Below are positions 8,845 to 17,268 of a stretch of 64,000 bases of DNA, one piece after another. Below the pieces are notes generated by a model that made no database searches, was not told the origin of the DNA, and was given only the letters and a program-made list of their open reading frames with translations. The translations under genes and the position numbers were made by a program. Where the stretch lies: contig FNSS01000001.1 of assembly GCA_900104855.1 (NCBI GenBank), positions 3,968,001-4,032,000 of the forward strand, given 5' to 3'. Numbering within the stretch: position 1 is the first letter of the stretch; the number at the start of each line of letters is the position of its first letter. This stretch comes from Rhizobiales bacterium GAS188 (GTDB lineage Bacteria; Pseudomonadota; Alphaproteobacteria; Rhizobiales; Beijerinckiaceae).

Positions 8845-9969
8845 TCAGGCGCCCGAGCCGGCGGCCCCGGGTGCCTGCAACAGCGTCGCCCGGTCGCGCC
8901 GGATCTCGACGCCGACCAGAAACTCGCCGATATCGAGCTTCTCGACCCGCACCATGACGCTCACGACGCGCGGCTCGGCCAGCACCAGAGCTGCGATGCG
9001 CTCGGCGAGCGTCTCGACGAAAGCCACATGGCCCTCTCCGACGATGCGGCGAATGCCGTCCATGATGATGTCGTAGGACATGACGTCGCCCATATCGGCC
9101 GGCGTGTGAGCGGGCCGACGCACCTGCGCCTCCACGTTGAAGCGCACGCGCTGCGTGGCCCCAAGCTCGTTGCGATAGGCCCCGATATGGACCGGCAGGA
9201 CGAGATCGCGCACGAACACCGTGTCGGTCGGCAGTTTCTCGAGGCGGGCCTCGGCCGAAGCCGCCGCAGGGGAGGGCGCCTCGACCGGGATCAGGCCGCG
9301 CATGCGTGCGATCGCGGCACCATCGATCGGCCCGCCAGGGTGGCCGGCGAGGCGCAGCGCCGCGCCGAAACGCAGCATGTCGGGTCGCAGCGGCAGGAGG
9401 CGCGGCACATCGGGTGGCTCGAGCGAGCCGCCGAAGCCGGCAAGCAGGCCTTTCTCCCGGCAGCAGGTGACGAAACCCTGCTGCGTGACCGCGTCGCAGC
9501 GGATGGCGGGCGCATCCGGCTGTGCGCCGCCCATGTCCAGCATCGCCCCCGCGAAGCCGGCCGAGGCCATGAGGCCCAAGAGACTCGCATCCGGTCGCGT
9601 CGCATCCATGCCCTCATCGGCGGACACCATGCCGATCAGGCGCGCCTTTCCGGCACAACGCGACAGGGCCTCGATACAGGCCGCGCGGCGCGGATCCGCG
9701 ACCAGAGCCAACCTCACATAGTCGATGCCGAGGGCGGCGAGCCCCGTGACCGCCTGCGCCAGAAGATCAGGCTCCATGGCGAGGCGCCCTGCGGCTGCAG
9801 CAACTGGACGCCGACCGCCGACCGCCTTCTGCCCGGCCCGCAGGGCATTTTCGTCGAGCGCTTCGAGCCCGCCCGGCGAAGATCCGGCGAAATCGACGAT
9901 ATCGGCGCCGCCCGCGATCGCAAGCTCGGCCTCGGCCGCATTCGTCACGCTCGCGAGGAAAAGGGTCAT
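8845..9969 (-). CDS. Fusion protein: MfnB-like (furan phosphate synthase, DUF556) domain plus dihydroneopterin aldolase-like domain
   Basis: A 374-residue two-domain protein. Residues 1-235 form a TIM-barrel of the MfnB family, which makes the furan precursor of methanofuran/methylofuran (AIAGGADIVDF, later LLAGFGGSLEPPDVPRL and MLRFGAALR). After an Ala/Pro linker, residues 253-365 are FolB-like: HIGAYRNELGATQRV, VMSYDII, FVETLAERIA and RVEKLD keep the Glu, Tyr and Lys positions expected of the aldolase. In the MfnB half the Schiff-base lysine expected after the first IVD strand appears as Ala, and the lysine expected after MLD is also absent, judged from a remembered archaeal sequence. Methylotrophs with tetrahydromethanopterin-linked C1 metabolism carry similar fusions. 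Activity of the first half is therefore doubtful. Confidence 0.8.
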   Translation of the reverse strand: MTLFLASVTNAAEAELAIAGGADIVDFAGSSPGGLEALDENALRAGQKAVGGRRPVAAAAGRLAMEPDLLAQAVTGLAALGIDYVRLALVADPRRAACIEALSRCAGKARLIGMVSADEGMDATRPDASLLGLMASAGFAGAMLDMGGAQPDAPAIRCDAVTQQGFVTCCREKGLLAGFGGSLEPPDVPRLLPLRPDMLRFGAALRLAGHPGGPIDGAAIARMRGLIPVEAPSPAAASAEARLEKLPTDTVFVRDLVLPVHIGAYRNELGATQRVRFNVEAQVRRPAHTPADMGDVMSYDIIMDGIRRIVGEGHVAFVETLAERIAALVLAEPRVVSVMVRVEKLDIGEFLVGVEIRRDRATLLQAPGAAGSGA

Positions 9970-10133
9970 GCAGGGTCCGATGTCGACAGAGGCGGAATGT
10001 CCTCTATCGCCCTTGCGACACCTTCGCCACTGGACATCGCGCCGCGCCGAACCCTAACCTTCAGACCCGGCTCGTGCCGAATCATCGGCAGGAATGGCCA
10101 ATCCCCAGGAATGGCGACCTCAAGGAGCAAGCG

Positions 10134-10538
10134 ATGAAGACGGCGATGATCAGCGCCCTTTTGGGTATGGGCTTTGCTATGGGCCTTGCCTTCACGGAAG
10201 AGGCCTTGGCGCAGGACGCGGCGGCCGGCGAGAAGGTGTTCGGCGTCTGCCGCGCCTGCCATCAGATCGGTGACAAAGCCAAGATCGCCGTGGGGCCGGT
10301 GCTCAACGGGGTGATCGGGCGCAAGGCCGGCACCTATCCGGGCTTTTCCTATTCCGAGGCCAATAAGAATTCCGGCATCACCTGGGACGAGGCGACGTTC
10401 GCGAACTACATCAAGAACCCGCGCGCCGCGGTCCCGGGCACCAAGATGATCTTTATCGGCCTCTCGGACGAGCAGAAGATCAAGGACCTGATCGCCTTCC
10501 TCAAGCAATATGACGCCGACGGCAAAAAGGCACAGTAG
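10134..10538 (+). CDS. Class I cytochrome c (c2-like), periplasmic
   Basis: A 134-residue exported electron carrier. The signal peptide is MKTAMISALLGMGFA and onward, ending near EALAQ. A single haem site CRACH follows at mature residue about 12, GPVLNGVIGRKAG is the conserved loop after it, and the sixth ligand Met sits in PGTKMIF. The start at 10134 is set by AAGGAG six bases upstream. It is a lone gene, so its redox partners are not shown; in methylotrophs or phototrophs similar proteins accept electrons from dehydrogenases or the bc1 complex. Confidence 0.93.
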   Translation: MKTAMISALLGMGFAMGLAFTEEALAQDAAAGEKVFGVCRACHQIGDKAKIAVGPVLNGVIGRKAGTYPGFSYSEANKNSGITWDEATFANYIKNPRAAVPGTKMIFIGLSDEQKIKDLIAFLKQYDADGKKAQ

Positions 10539-10544
10539 CGGCTC

Positions 10545-10697
10545 GGCTGGACCGCGGGCGTCGACCTGGGACCGCGGGCGTCTCGCCCGCCCTTGCGCCG
10601 GTGAAGTGCACCGCCGGCTAAGAAGTGCGACCGAGACGGTCGCAGTCCCAGTCCGTCGGCTAAGAAGTGCGACCGGGACGGTTCCCGTCCCAAGCCG
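10545..10697. repeat. Intergenic repeat cluster (family C plus a 42-bp tandem pair)
   Basis: The first part (10545-10590) contains ACCGCGGGCGTC twice, the second within GGGACCGCGGGCGTCTCGCCC, which recurs at 49858-49898; a diverged form is at 29230-29262. The second part is a tandem duplication of about 42 bp starting CGGCTAAGAAGTGCGACCG at 10616 and 10658, each with a small dyad. It fills the gap between the cytochrome gene and the Pho box. Confidence 0.8.
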
Positions 10698-10709
10698 TGA
10701 ATTTCATCT

Positions 10710-10727
10710 ATTTCATGAAACTGTCAT
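10710..10727 (+). promoter_or_regulatory. Pho box upstream of pstS
   Basis: ATTTCAT-GAAA-CTGTCAT gives two 7-bp half-sites spaced as in the PhoB consensus (CTGTCAT, 4 bases, CTGTCAT); the downstream half is a perfect match. A further ATTTCAT lies at 10701-10707. It is about 140 bases before the pstS start, so induction by PhoB under phosphate limitation is expected. Confidence 0.8.
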
Positions 10728-10868
10728 GGAGCCCCGATAGGTCGATCCTGCAGGGCGTGTCGGACGGACGGGCGTTCAGGCTCTCGTTCAGCTTTCCTGG
10801 ACAAGGCCGGGAGGCCTTATGCCGTCGCCCGACGCCGTGCGCGAAACAGAATCTTCGGGAAGGCATCC

Positions 10869-11924
10869 ATGTATCATCAGGCAGCAAGACTCGTCCGCGC
10901 CGCGGCGATCGGCCTCGCCATTTCGGCGTTGCCGTCGCTCTCGCAGGCGGCCGATATCACCGGCGCCGGCGCGACATTCCCCTTTCCCATCTACGCCAAA
11001 TGGGCGGAGGCCTATAAGGCGCAAACCGGGATCGGCTTGAACTACCAGTCGATCGGCTCGGGCGGCGGCATCAAGCAGATCACGGCGCGCACCGTCGCCT
11101 TCGGCGCCTCCGACGTGCCTTTGACCGCCAAGGAGCTCGCCGATGGCGGCAACCTCGTCCAATGGCCGATGGTGATGGGCGGCATCGTGCCCGTCGTGCA
11201 TCTCGACGGCATCAACTCGAACGATCTCACGCTCGATGGCGTCACGCTCGCCAAGATCTTCCTCGGCGAGGTCAAGAGCTGGGACGCGCCGGAGCTGAAG
11301 GTGCTCAACCCGAACGCCAAGCTGCCTTCGACGCCGATCCTCGTGGTGCATCGCGCCGACGGCTCCGGCACCACCTTCAACTTCACCAACTACCTTTCCA
11401 AGGTCAGCCCCGACTGGAAATCGAAGGTCGGCTCCTCGACCGCGGTCGAATGGCCGGTCGGCGTCGGCGCCAAGGGCAATGAAGGCGTCGCCAACAACGT
11501 CGCCCAGACCAAGGGCGCGATCGGCTATGTCGAGACGGCCTATGCCAAGCAGAACAAGCTGACGACGACCAAGATGATCAACAAGGACGGCAAGACCGTC
11601 GAGGCGAGTGCCGCTTCGGTCCAGGCCGCCGCCGCCAATGCCGATTGGGCGAAGTCGGACGGTTTTTACCTGATCATCACCGATCAGCCCGGCGCCGCCG
11701 CCTGGCCGATCTCGGCGTCGACCTTCATCCTGATGCCGAAAGAGGTGAAGGACCCGGCCGCTTCGGGCGCTGCGCTGAAATTCTTCGCCTGGGCCTATAA
11801 GGAAGGCGACAAGGCCGCCGACGCGCTCGATTACGTGCCGATGCCGACCGGCGTGAAGGACCTCGTCGTCAAGAATTGGGCCGAGATCAAGGGCCCGGAC
11901 GGCAAGCCGCTGACCGGTATGTGA
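10869..11924 (+). CDS. pstS: Phosphate ABC transporter, periplasmic phosphate-binding protein PstS
   Basis: A 351-residue exported protein that captures inorganic phosphate for the PstCAB transporter. The signal peptide ends at SLSQA, followed by ADITGAGATFPFPIY, the hallmark opening of PstS. Ligand-contact segments are visible as GSGGGIKQI, FGASDVPL and the RADGSGTTFNF loop. The start follows GGGAAGG. It is the first gene of a pstSCAB operon with a Pho box upstream and a stable hairpin between pstS and pstC that would favour extra pstS transcript. Confidence 0.97.
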   Translation: MYHQAARLVRAAAIGLAISALPSLSQAADITGAGATFPFPIYAKWAEAYKAQTGIGLNYQSIGSGGGIKQITARTVAFGASDVPLTAKELADGGNLVQWPMVMGGIVPVVHLDGINSNDLTLDGVTLAKIFLGEVKSWDAPELKVLNPNAKLPSTPILVVHRADGSGTTFNFTNYLSKVSPDWKSKVGSSTAVEWPVGVGAKGNEGVANNVAQTKGAIGYVETAYAKQNKLTTTKMINKDGKTVEASAASVQAAAANADWAKSDGFYLIITDQPGAAAWPISASTFILMPKEVKDPAASGAALKFFAWAYKEGDKAADALDYVPMPTGVKDLVVKNWAEIKGPDGKPLTGM

Positions 11925-11957
11925 TGGCGCCTCGAGCGAGGCTTTGCTAACTGGCGT

Positions 11958-11985
11958 GGCCGGGCGCATCCGAATGTGCCCGGCC
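11958..11985 (+). terminator. Stem-loop between pstS and pstC (attenuator or mRNA-stabilising hairpin)
   Basis: GGCCGGGCGCAT pairs with ATGTGCCCGGCC across a 4-base loop: a 12-bp stem with one G-U pair and no T-tract. Hairpins in this position in binding-protein operons usually protect or partly terminate the first cistron; which of the two applies here is inferred. Confidence 0.65.
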
Positions 11986-12045
11986 CCGCGCGCTTTCTCT
12001 CTCCCCAGGGCCCGCGGCCGGCATAACTGGTGATTTCGGGGACAT

Positions 12046-13032
12046 ATGGTCGAGATCCCAATGAGTTTGGCTGCCGACGCAAGCCGCGACCACGCCCTCA
12101 AGCGCTTTGCGGCGAGCGATGCGCTGTTTCGCCTAGTCACGCGCTCGAGCGCCTATCTGGTGCTGGCGCTGCTCGGCGGCGTGATCATCACGCTGATCGT
12201 CGGGTCCTGGCTCGCCCTGTCGAATTTCGGCTTCAGCTTCTTCGCATCCCAATCCTGGAACCCGAACCCCGATATCCTCAAATTCGGCGCGCTCGCGCCG
12301 ATCTACGGGACGGTCGTCACCTCGGTTATCGCCATGCTGATCGCGGTGCCGGTGGGGCTCGGCGTCGCGGTCTTCCTCACCGAACTGTGCCCGCTGCGGC
12401 TGCGCCGCCTGATCGGCACCGCGATCGAGCTCCTGGCGGGCGTTCCGAGCATCATCTACGGCATGTGGGGCCTGTTCGTGCTGGCACCGGTGCTGCAGGA
12501 TTTCGAGAACGATTATCTCGTGCCGACGCTCTCCCATGTCCCGGTGCTGTCGACCCTGTTCGAGGGGCCTTCCTACGGCCAAGGCATACTGACGGCCGGC
12601 ATCATCCTCGCCATCATGGTGCTGCCTTTCATCGCGGCCGTGACGCGCGACGTGTTCGAGACGGTGCCGCCGGTGCTGAAGGAGGCGGCTTACGGCCTCG
12701 GCTGCACCACGCGCGAAGTGGTGAGCAAGGTGGTGCTGCCCTATAGCCGGGTCGGTGTCATCGGCGGCGGCATGCTGGCGCTCGGACGTGCGCTCGGCGA
12801 GACCATGGCGGTGACCTTCGTGATCGGCAACGACCCGAAGATCCGCGCTTCCATCCTGGCGCCGGGAGCCACCATCTCGTCGAGCATCGCCAACGAGTTC
12901 GCCGAGGCCAAGGACGCCATGCATTCCTCGGCCCTGGTGGCGCTTGGCCTCATCCTGTTCGTGATCACGCTCATCGTCCTCGCGGCGGCCCGCTTCATGC
13001 TGCTTCGCATGAACCGGCGCGGCGGGATCTGA
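12046..13032 (+). CDS. pstC: Phosphate ABC transporter permease PstC
   Basis: A 328-residue inner-membrane subunit with about six helices. The binding-protein-dependent transport motif is [14 protein letters not shown], the loop that docks the ATPase. [13 protein letters not shown] and [16 protein letters not shown] are PstC hallmarks. The start at 12046 follows GGGGAC; an internal ATG at 12061 is possible. It pairs with PstA to form the channel and sits second in the pst operon. Confidence 0.96.
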   Translation: MVEIPMSLAADASRDHALKRFAASDALFRLVTRSSAYLVLALLGGVIITLIVGSWLALSNFGFSFFASQSWNPNPDILKFGALAPIYGTVVTSVIAMLIAVPVGLGVAVFLTELCPLRLRRLIGTAIELLAGVPSIIYGMWGLFVLAPVLQDFENDYLVPTLSHVPVLSTLFEGPSYGQGILTAGIILAIMVLPFIAAVTRDVFETVPPVLKEAAYGLGCTTREVVSKVVLPYSRVGVIGGGMLALGRALGETMAVTFVIGNDPKIRASILAPGATISSSIANEFAEAKDAMHSSALVALGLILFVITLIVLAAARFMLLRMNRRGGI

Positions 13033-13046
13033 GCCGGGGCGAAGCC

Positions 13047-13922
13047 ATGACACGGAGCATGACACCGAGCATGACACCGAGGACGTCGCTCCTGTCTCGC
13101 CGCAAATCGACCGATGCCCTGTTCAAGGGCATGTGCTATTTCGCGACCGCGCTCGGCCTCAGCGCGCTGTGCCTGATCCTGGGTTCGCTGCTCTCGCACG
13201 GCCTCGCTGGGCTCAATCTGCGCGTCTTCACCGAGATCACGCCGGGACCCGGTTCGGAAGGCGGCCTGCTCAACGCGATCGCGGGCAGCCTGATCATGAC
13301 CTTCATCGGTGTCCTGGTCGGCACGCCGATCGGCGTCCTTGCCGGCACCTTCATGGCCGAATATGGCCGCTATGAACGCGTGACCCATGCGGTGCGCTTC
13401 ATCAACGACATCCTGCTCAGCGCCCCCTCGATCGTCATCGGCCTGTTCGTCTACGAATTGATCGTCGTGCCGATGGGCTCGTTCTCGGGCCTCGCCGGCG
13501 GCGCGGCGCTCGCCATCATCGTCGTGCCGGTCGTGGTGCGCACCACCGAGGACATGCTGCTGCTCGTGCCCAACCAGTTGCGCGAGGCCGCGACCTCGAT
13601 CGGCGCCCCGCGCTCCGTGATCATCCGCGCGGTCTGCTACAGGGCGGCGCAGGCCGGCATCGTGACAGGCGTGCTGCTCGCCGTGGCGCGCGTCAGCGGC
13701 GAGACGGCGCCGCTTCTGTTCACAGCGCTGGGCAATCTCAATTTCAGCTTGAGCCTGACGAGCCCGATGGCGAGCCTGCCGCTCACCATCAATCAATTCG
13801 CCTCGAGCGCCTATCCGGAATGGCAGTCGCTCGCCTGGACGGGCGCCTTGATCATCACGGCAGCCGTGCTGCTGCTCAGCATCGCGGCCCGGGCGCTGGT
13901 GTCGAAGAGGAACAGCTCATGA
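13047..13922 (+). CDS. pstA: Phosphate ABC transporter permease PstA
   Basis: A 291-residue inner-membrane partner of PstC with the ATPase-docking loop [15 protein letters not shown] and PstA marks [13 protein letters not shown] and [17 protein letters not shown]. The N-terminus is encoded by a short tandem repeat (unit AGCATGACACCG) giving three possible in-frame starts at 13047, 13059 and 13071, so the true start is uncertain by up to eight residues. The 3' end overlaps the pstB start by the ATGA arrangement, which indicates coupled translation. Confidence 0.95.
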   Translation: MTRSMTPSMTPRTSLLSRRKSTDALFKGMCYFATALGLSALCLILGSLLSHGLAGLNLRVFTEITPGPGSEGGLLNAIAGSLIMTFIGVLVGTPIGVLAGTFMAEYGRYERVTHAVRFINDILLSAPSIVIGLFVYELIVVPMGSFSGLAGGAALAIIVVPVVVRTTEDMLLLVPNQLREAATSIGAPRSVIIRAVCYRAAQAGIVTGVLLAVARVSGETAPLLFTALGNLNFSLSLTSPMASLPLTINQFASSAYPEWQSLAWTGALIITAAVLLLSIAARALVSKRNSS

Positions 13923-14800
13923 GTGGCTTGACGGGCAGTGCTTTCACGAACTCGGCCACCCCGCAGAGTGCCGGCGCCTCCGCGAGCGCGGTCAACGCAA
14001 TCGCGACGAGCGGCATCGCCATCCATCAGGTGCCCTCGGCCCCGCCGCGCGACAAGATCACGATCGAGAAGCTGAACTTCTTCTACGGCCAGAACCGGGC
14101 CTTGAAGGACATCACCCTGACGCTGCGCGAGAATGAGGTCACGGCCTTCATCGGTCCTTCGGGTTGCGGCAAGTCGACCCTCTTGCGCGTCCTCAACCGC
14201 ATCTATGAGCTCTACCCGAACCAGACCGCGCAAGGGCGGGTGATGCTCGACGGCGAGGACATCCTCGACGCCAAGCAGGACCGGAACCTGTTGCGCGCCA
14301 AGATCGGCATGGTGTTCCAGAAGCCGACGCCCTTCCCGATGACCATCTACGAGAACATCGCCTTCGGGGTGCGCCTTTACGAGGCCTTGCCGCGTTCCGA
14401 GATGGACGGGCGTGTCGAGCACGCCTTGCGCGGTGCAGCGCTCTGGAACGAGGTGAAGGATAAGCTGCACGCGAGCGGCAACAGCCTGTCGGGGGGCCAG
14501 CAGCAGCGCCTGTGCATCGCGCGCACCGTCGCCGTGAAGCCCGAGGTGATCTTGTTCGACGAACCGTGCTCGGCGCTCGATCCGATCTCGACCTCGAAGA
14601 TCGAGGAGCTGATCGATGAGCTCTCGGCCAAATACACGATCGCCATCGTCACCCACAACATGCAGCAGGCGGCGCGCGTGTCCCAATACACCGCCTTCAT
14701 GTATCTCGGCGAGCTCGTCGAGTTCGGCGAGACGCAGACGATCTTCACATCACCGAAGCAGAAGCAGACCGAGGAATACATCACCGGGCGCTTCGGCTGA
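13919..14800 (+). CDS. pstB: Phosphate ABC transporter ATP-binding protein PstB
   Basis: A 293-residue ATPase that powers phosphate import. Walker A is GPSGCGKST, the signature is [13 protein letters not shown], Walker B is [13 protein letters not shown], and the H-loop is VTHNMQQAA. About 40 residues precede the usual domain start ([11 protein letters not shown]), a low-complexity Ala/Ser extension. ATG at 13919 overlaps the pstA stop. The usual next gene, phoU, is absent here; the following 490 bases hold repeats and the next gene is unrelated. Confidence 0.96.
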   Translation: MSGLTGSAFTNSATPQSAGASASAVNAIATSGIAIHQVPSAPPRDKITIEKLNFFYGQNRALKDITLTLRENEVTAFIGPSGCGKSTLLRVLNRIYELYPNQTAQGRVMLDGEDILDAKQDRNLLRAKIGMVFQKPTPFPMTIYENIAFGVRLYEALPRSEMDGRVEHALRGAALWNEVKDKLHASGNSLSGGQQQRLCIARTVAVKPEVILFDEPCSALDPISTSKIEELIDELSAKYTIAIVTHNMQQAARVSQYTAFMYLGELVEFGETQTIFTSPKQKQTEEYITGRFG

Positions 14801-14810
14801 GGGGTGGGAG

Positions 14811-14858
14811 CTTCACCTCGCCCTCCTCGGACTTGTTCCGAGGATCACGGGGAGAAGG
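14811..14858 (+). repeat. Intergenic repeat, family B
   Basis: Same element as 5630-5675 in the opposite orientation, with the hairpin CCTCGGA-CTTGT-TCCGAGG. It lies 10 bases after pstB and may act as its terminator-like end. The rest of 14859-15242 contains no gene I can support. Confidence 0.8.
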
Positions 14859-15242
14859 GGCCGCGCCGACGTGTGCTCCTAACAATCTGATATCGTTAGA
14901 TTTTCTATCAGATCGGCGTAGGTCGGCAAGGCCTGCAGCTGCGTCTCGGCATTTTCGGGCTACGTCCGCGACGCCCTCGAGGCCGTGCCCCATGGGTCAG
15001 GAGCGCATGGGCGGCGTCGAGATCTGTGCCATCCGCCGTGTCGGCTGGCCGATCGACGGGGACGGATGATTTCCGCCAGCCGGCAAGATCGCGCTGCAAC
15101 TTCAATGGGTTGTGGCACGACTGCGGTCTGCCGGTGGCCAGCCCGTAGTGGTGGTTGGCCCCCTGACTCGGCTGGGGCTCATCTTGGGTGTCTCTTGAGG
15201 ACACGCCCTTGCGAAAAATGCGGTCTGCGGCCATATTACCCA

Positions 15243-15290
15243 GTGTCCGCGAACATGTTCTCGCGGGCGTCGATAGGAAAGAGGTTTCCC
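15243..15290 (+). ncRNA. Candidate ybhL-type RNA leader before the Bax-inhibitor-1 gene
   Basis: Two adjacent hairpins occupy the last 48 bases before the start codon. CCGCGA (15247-15252) pairs with TCGCGG (15261-15266), and GGAAA (15276-15280) pairs with TTTCC (15285-15289), putting the ribosome-binding GAGG in the second loop. The ybhL RNA motif is known from alphaproteobacteria immediately upstream of genes of this family. Position and fold fit; a match to the published model was not computed. Confidence 0.55.
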
Positions 15291-16058
15291 ATGTCGTTCT
15301 TCGATGGCAACGCCCGTCCGACTTACGGCGCTGGCGTTTCGCGGGTCGGCGCCGCCCAGTACGACGCCGGTTTGCGGGCCTATATGCTCGGCATCTACAA
15401 TCACATGACGCTTGGCCTCGCGATCTCCGCGCTGGTGGCGTATGGCGGCTGGGTCCTGGCCGGCAGCCCTGTCGGCATCTTGAGCCCCATGACTGCTTTC
15501 GGGCAGGCGGTGTTCAAGTCTCCGCTGCATTGGGTGATCATGCTCGCACCCCTCGGCTTCGTCATGTTCATGAGCTTCCGCTTCGAGCGGGCGAACTACC
15601 AGACTTTGCTGCTGACCTTCTGGGCCTTCGCGGCCATCATGGGCCTGTCGCTCTCGACCTGGCTGATGGTGTTCAAGATCGGTTCGATTATTCAGGTGTT
15701 CTTCGTGACGGCTGCGGCCTTCGGCGGCTTGAGCCTCTACGGCTACACCACCCGCAGAAGCCTGTCGGCGATGGGTTCCTTCATGGCGATGGGCCTGATC
15801 GGGCTCGTGATCGCGATGTTGATCAACATGTTCGTGCAGTCGAGCGCCTTCCAGTTCGCGCTGAACATCCTCGGCGTGCTGATTTTCGCGGGCCTGACCG
15901 CCTGGGATACGCAGCGCCTCAAGGACAGCTACGACCAGGTGGCGCATGACGGCGCCTTGATGGCGAAATATTCGCTGATGGGCGCGCTGACGCTCTATCT
16001 GAACTTCATCAACATGTTCCAGTTCCTGCTCTCGATCATGGGCAACCGGAACAACTAA
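15291..16058 (+). CDS. Bax inhibitor-1/YccA (YbhL) family membrane protein
   Basis: A 255-residue integral membrane protein with seven hydrophobic segments. The family C-terminal signature is present as FAGLTAWDTQRLKDSY, including the conserved acidic residue in the last helices. In bacteria these proteins are linked to membrane protein quality control or calcium leak; the exact role is unknown. The open frame extends 306 bases upstream, but Met at 15291 is preferred because conservation begins there and a GAGG ribosome site in a hairpin loop precedes it. A strong terminator follows. Confidence 0.92.
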   Translation: MSFFDGNARPTYGAGVSRVGAAQYDAGLRAYMLGIYNHMTLGLAISALVAYGGWVLAGSPVGILSPMTAFGQAVFKSPLHWVIMLAPLGFVMFMSFRFERANYQTLLLTFWAFAAIMGLSLSTWLMVFKIGSIIQVFFVTAAAFGGLSLYGYTTRRSLSAMGSFMAMGLIGLVIAMLINMFVQSSAFQFALNILGVLIFAGLTAWDTQRLKDSYDQVAHDGALMAKYSLMGALTLYLNFINMFQFLLSIMGNRNN

Positions 16059-16089
16059 GGCTTCGTCCGCAAAATCCGGGCCTGACACG

Positions 16090-16122
16090 CCCCTCCTCGC
16101 CAGCCGGCGGGGAGGGGTTTTT
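16090..16122 (+). terminator. Rho-independent terminator of the Bax-inhibitor-1 gene
   Basis: CCCCTCCTCGCC pairs with GGCGGGGAGGGG (12 bp with one G-U) across a 4-base loop and is followed by TTTTT. Confidence 0.9.
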
Positions 16123-16246
16123 CATGAGGCAAGGACAATTGTCATTTAGCCGGATAAATAACTACCCGATTGGCGCTCTTTGAGGCGCCCGTCCTGTTCT
16201 TGACCTGTATTATCAGGATTATCAGGTGTGGGTTTGCGGCCCCAAC

Positions 16247-17020
16247 TCAGGGCATCCCGGTCAAGGGATTGTGCTCGTCCCAGCCATAAGCGAGCGTCTC
16301 GAAACGCATCGAGCGGGCATCGACCATCAACAGCTTGCCGACCAGCCCTTCGCCGAAGCCGACGATCTGCCGGATCACCTCGATCGCCATCAGCGAGCCG
16401 AGCACGCCGGCAAGCGCGCCCAGCACGCCGGCCTCGGCGCAGGCGGGAATCGCGCCCGGCGGCGGCGGCGTCGGAAACAGGCAGCGATAGCTCGGGTTCC
16501 AGCGCCCGTCGGGGCCGCGTTCATGGGCCCGGATGGTGGTCAGCGTGCCGTCGAAGACGCCGAGCGCCGCGGTGACGAGCGGCTTCCTTTCACGGAAACA
16601 GGCATCCGAGAGCGCGTAGCGAGTGTCGAAATTATCCGAGCCGTCGGCGACCACGTCGTAGCGCGCCACGAGCTCCCCCGCATTGGCCGCGTTCAGCCGC
16701 TGTGCCAGGGGCTCGACCCGCACATGCGGGTTGAGGCGTTCCACGGACCGCGCGGCGCTCCTCGTCTTCGGTTCGCCGATATCGGGCGTTCCATGCAGCA
16801 CCTGGCGCTGCAGGTTCGAGAGCGAGACCACGTCATCGTCGAGGATGCCGATTCTGCCGATGCCGGCGGCCGCGAGATATTGGATCAGGGGTGAGCCGAG
16901 CCCGCCCGCCCCGAGCACCAGCACGCTCGCGGCCTGCAGCGCGCTTTGCCCCGGGCCGCCGATCTCGCGCAGCACGATATGGCGGGCATAGCGCTCGATC
17001 TCGGATGGCGAGAGGCTCAT
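16247..17020 (-). CDS. moeB: HesA/MoeB/ThiF-family adenylyltransferase (molybdopterin-synthase adenylyltransferase)
   Basis: A 257-residue E1-like enzyme that adenylates the C-terminal Gly-Gly of a sulfur-carrier protein such as MoaD. The nucleotide site is GAGGLGS, followed by LDDDVVSLSNLQRQ; GSDNFDTRY and the Cys in IPACAEAGVLG are conserved. The two CxxC zinc pairs of E. coli MoeB are not present (only YRCLF, and no Cys near the C-terminus). It overlaps moaD by ATGA, so carrier and activating enzyme are made together. A ThiF-type function is the alternative, but moaD next door favours molybdenum cofactor synthesis. Confidence 0.88.
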   Translation of the reverse strand: MSLSPSEIERYARHIVLREIGGPGQSALQAASVLVLGAGGLGSPLIQYLAAAGIGRIGILDDDVVSLSNLQRQVLHGTPDIGEPKTRSAARSVERLNPHVRVEPLAQRLNAANAGELVARYDVVADGSDNFDTRYALSDACFRERKPLVTAALGVFDGTLTTIRAHERGPDGRWNPSYRCLFPTPPPPGAIPACAEAGVLGALAGVLGSLMAIEVIRQIVGFGEGLVGKLLMVDARSMRFETLAYGWDEHNPLTGMP

Positions 17021-17268
17021 CCTCCCGTCATCGGCGGGAAGAAGGCGATCTCATGCGCTCCGGCGATCGAGGCCTCGGGACGGACATGGCGGCGGTCGAT
17101 CGCGGCGCGCACCACCTCGCCATGCTCGAACGCATAGGCGTATTCCTCGCCGCGCCCCTTCAGCCATTCGACGAGGTCGCGGATGGTCGCGACCTGCGCC
17201 GGCAGCTCGATCTCCTCCTCGGCCTTGCCGATCCGTTCGCGGACCCAGGCGAAATAGGAGAGCTTCAC
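17017..17268 (-). CDS. moaD: Molybdopterin synthase small subunit MoaD
   Basis: An 83-residue ubiquitin-fold sulfur carrier that ends in FFPPMTGG, the di-glycine tail that becomes a thiocarboxylate. Translation starts at GTG 17268, overlapping the pgsA stop by GTGA; it ends overlapping the moeB start by ATGA. The longer open frame in this region is a shadow. MoaE, the usual neighbour, is not in the window. Confidence 0.92.
   Translation of the reverse strand: MKLSYFAWVRERIGKAEEEIELPAQVATIRDLVEWLKGRGEEYAYAFEHGEVVRAAIDRRHVRPEASIAGAHEIAFFPPMTGG

Noticed and set aside
14985-15290. 102-residue N-terminal extension of the Bax-inhibitor-1 protein
   Set aside because: The extension is charged, has no conservation that I recognise, and would read through the structured leader; the family starts at 15291.
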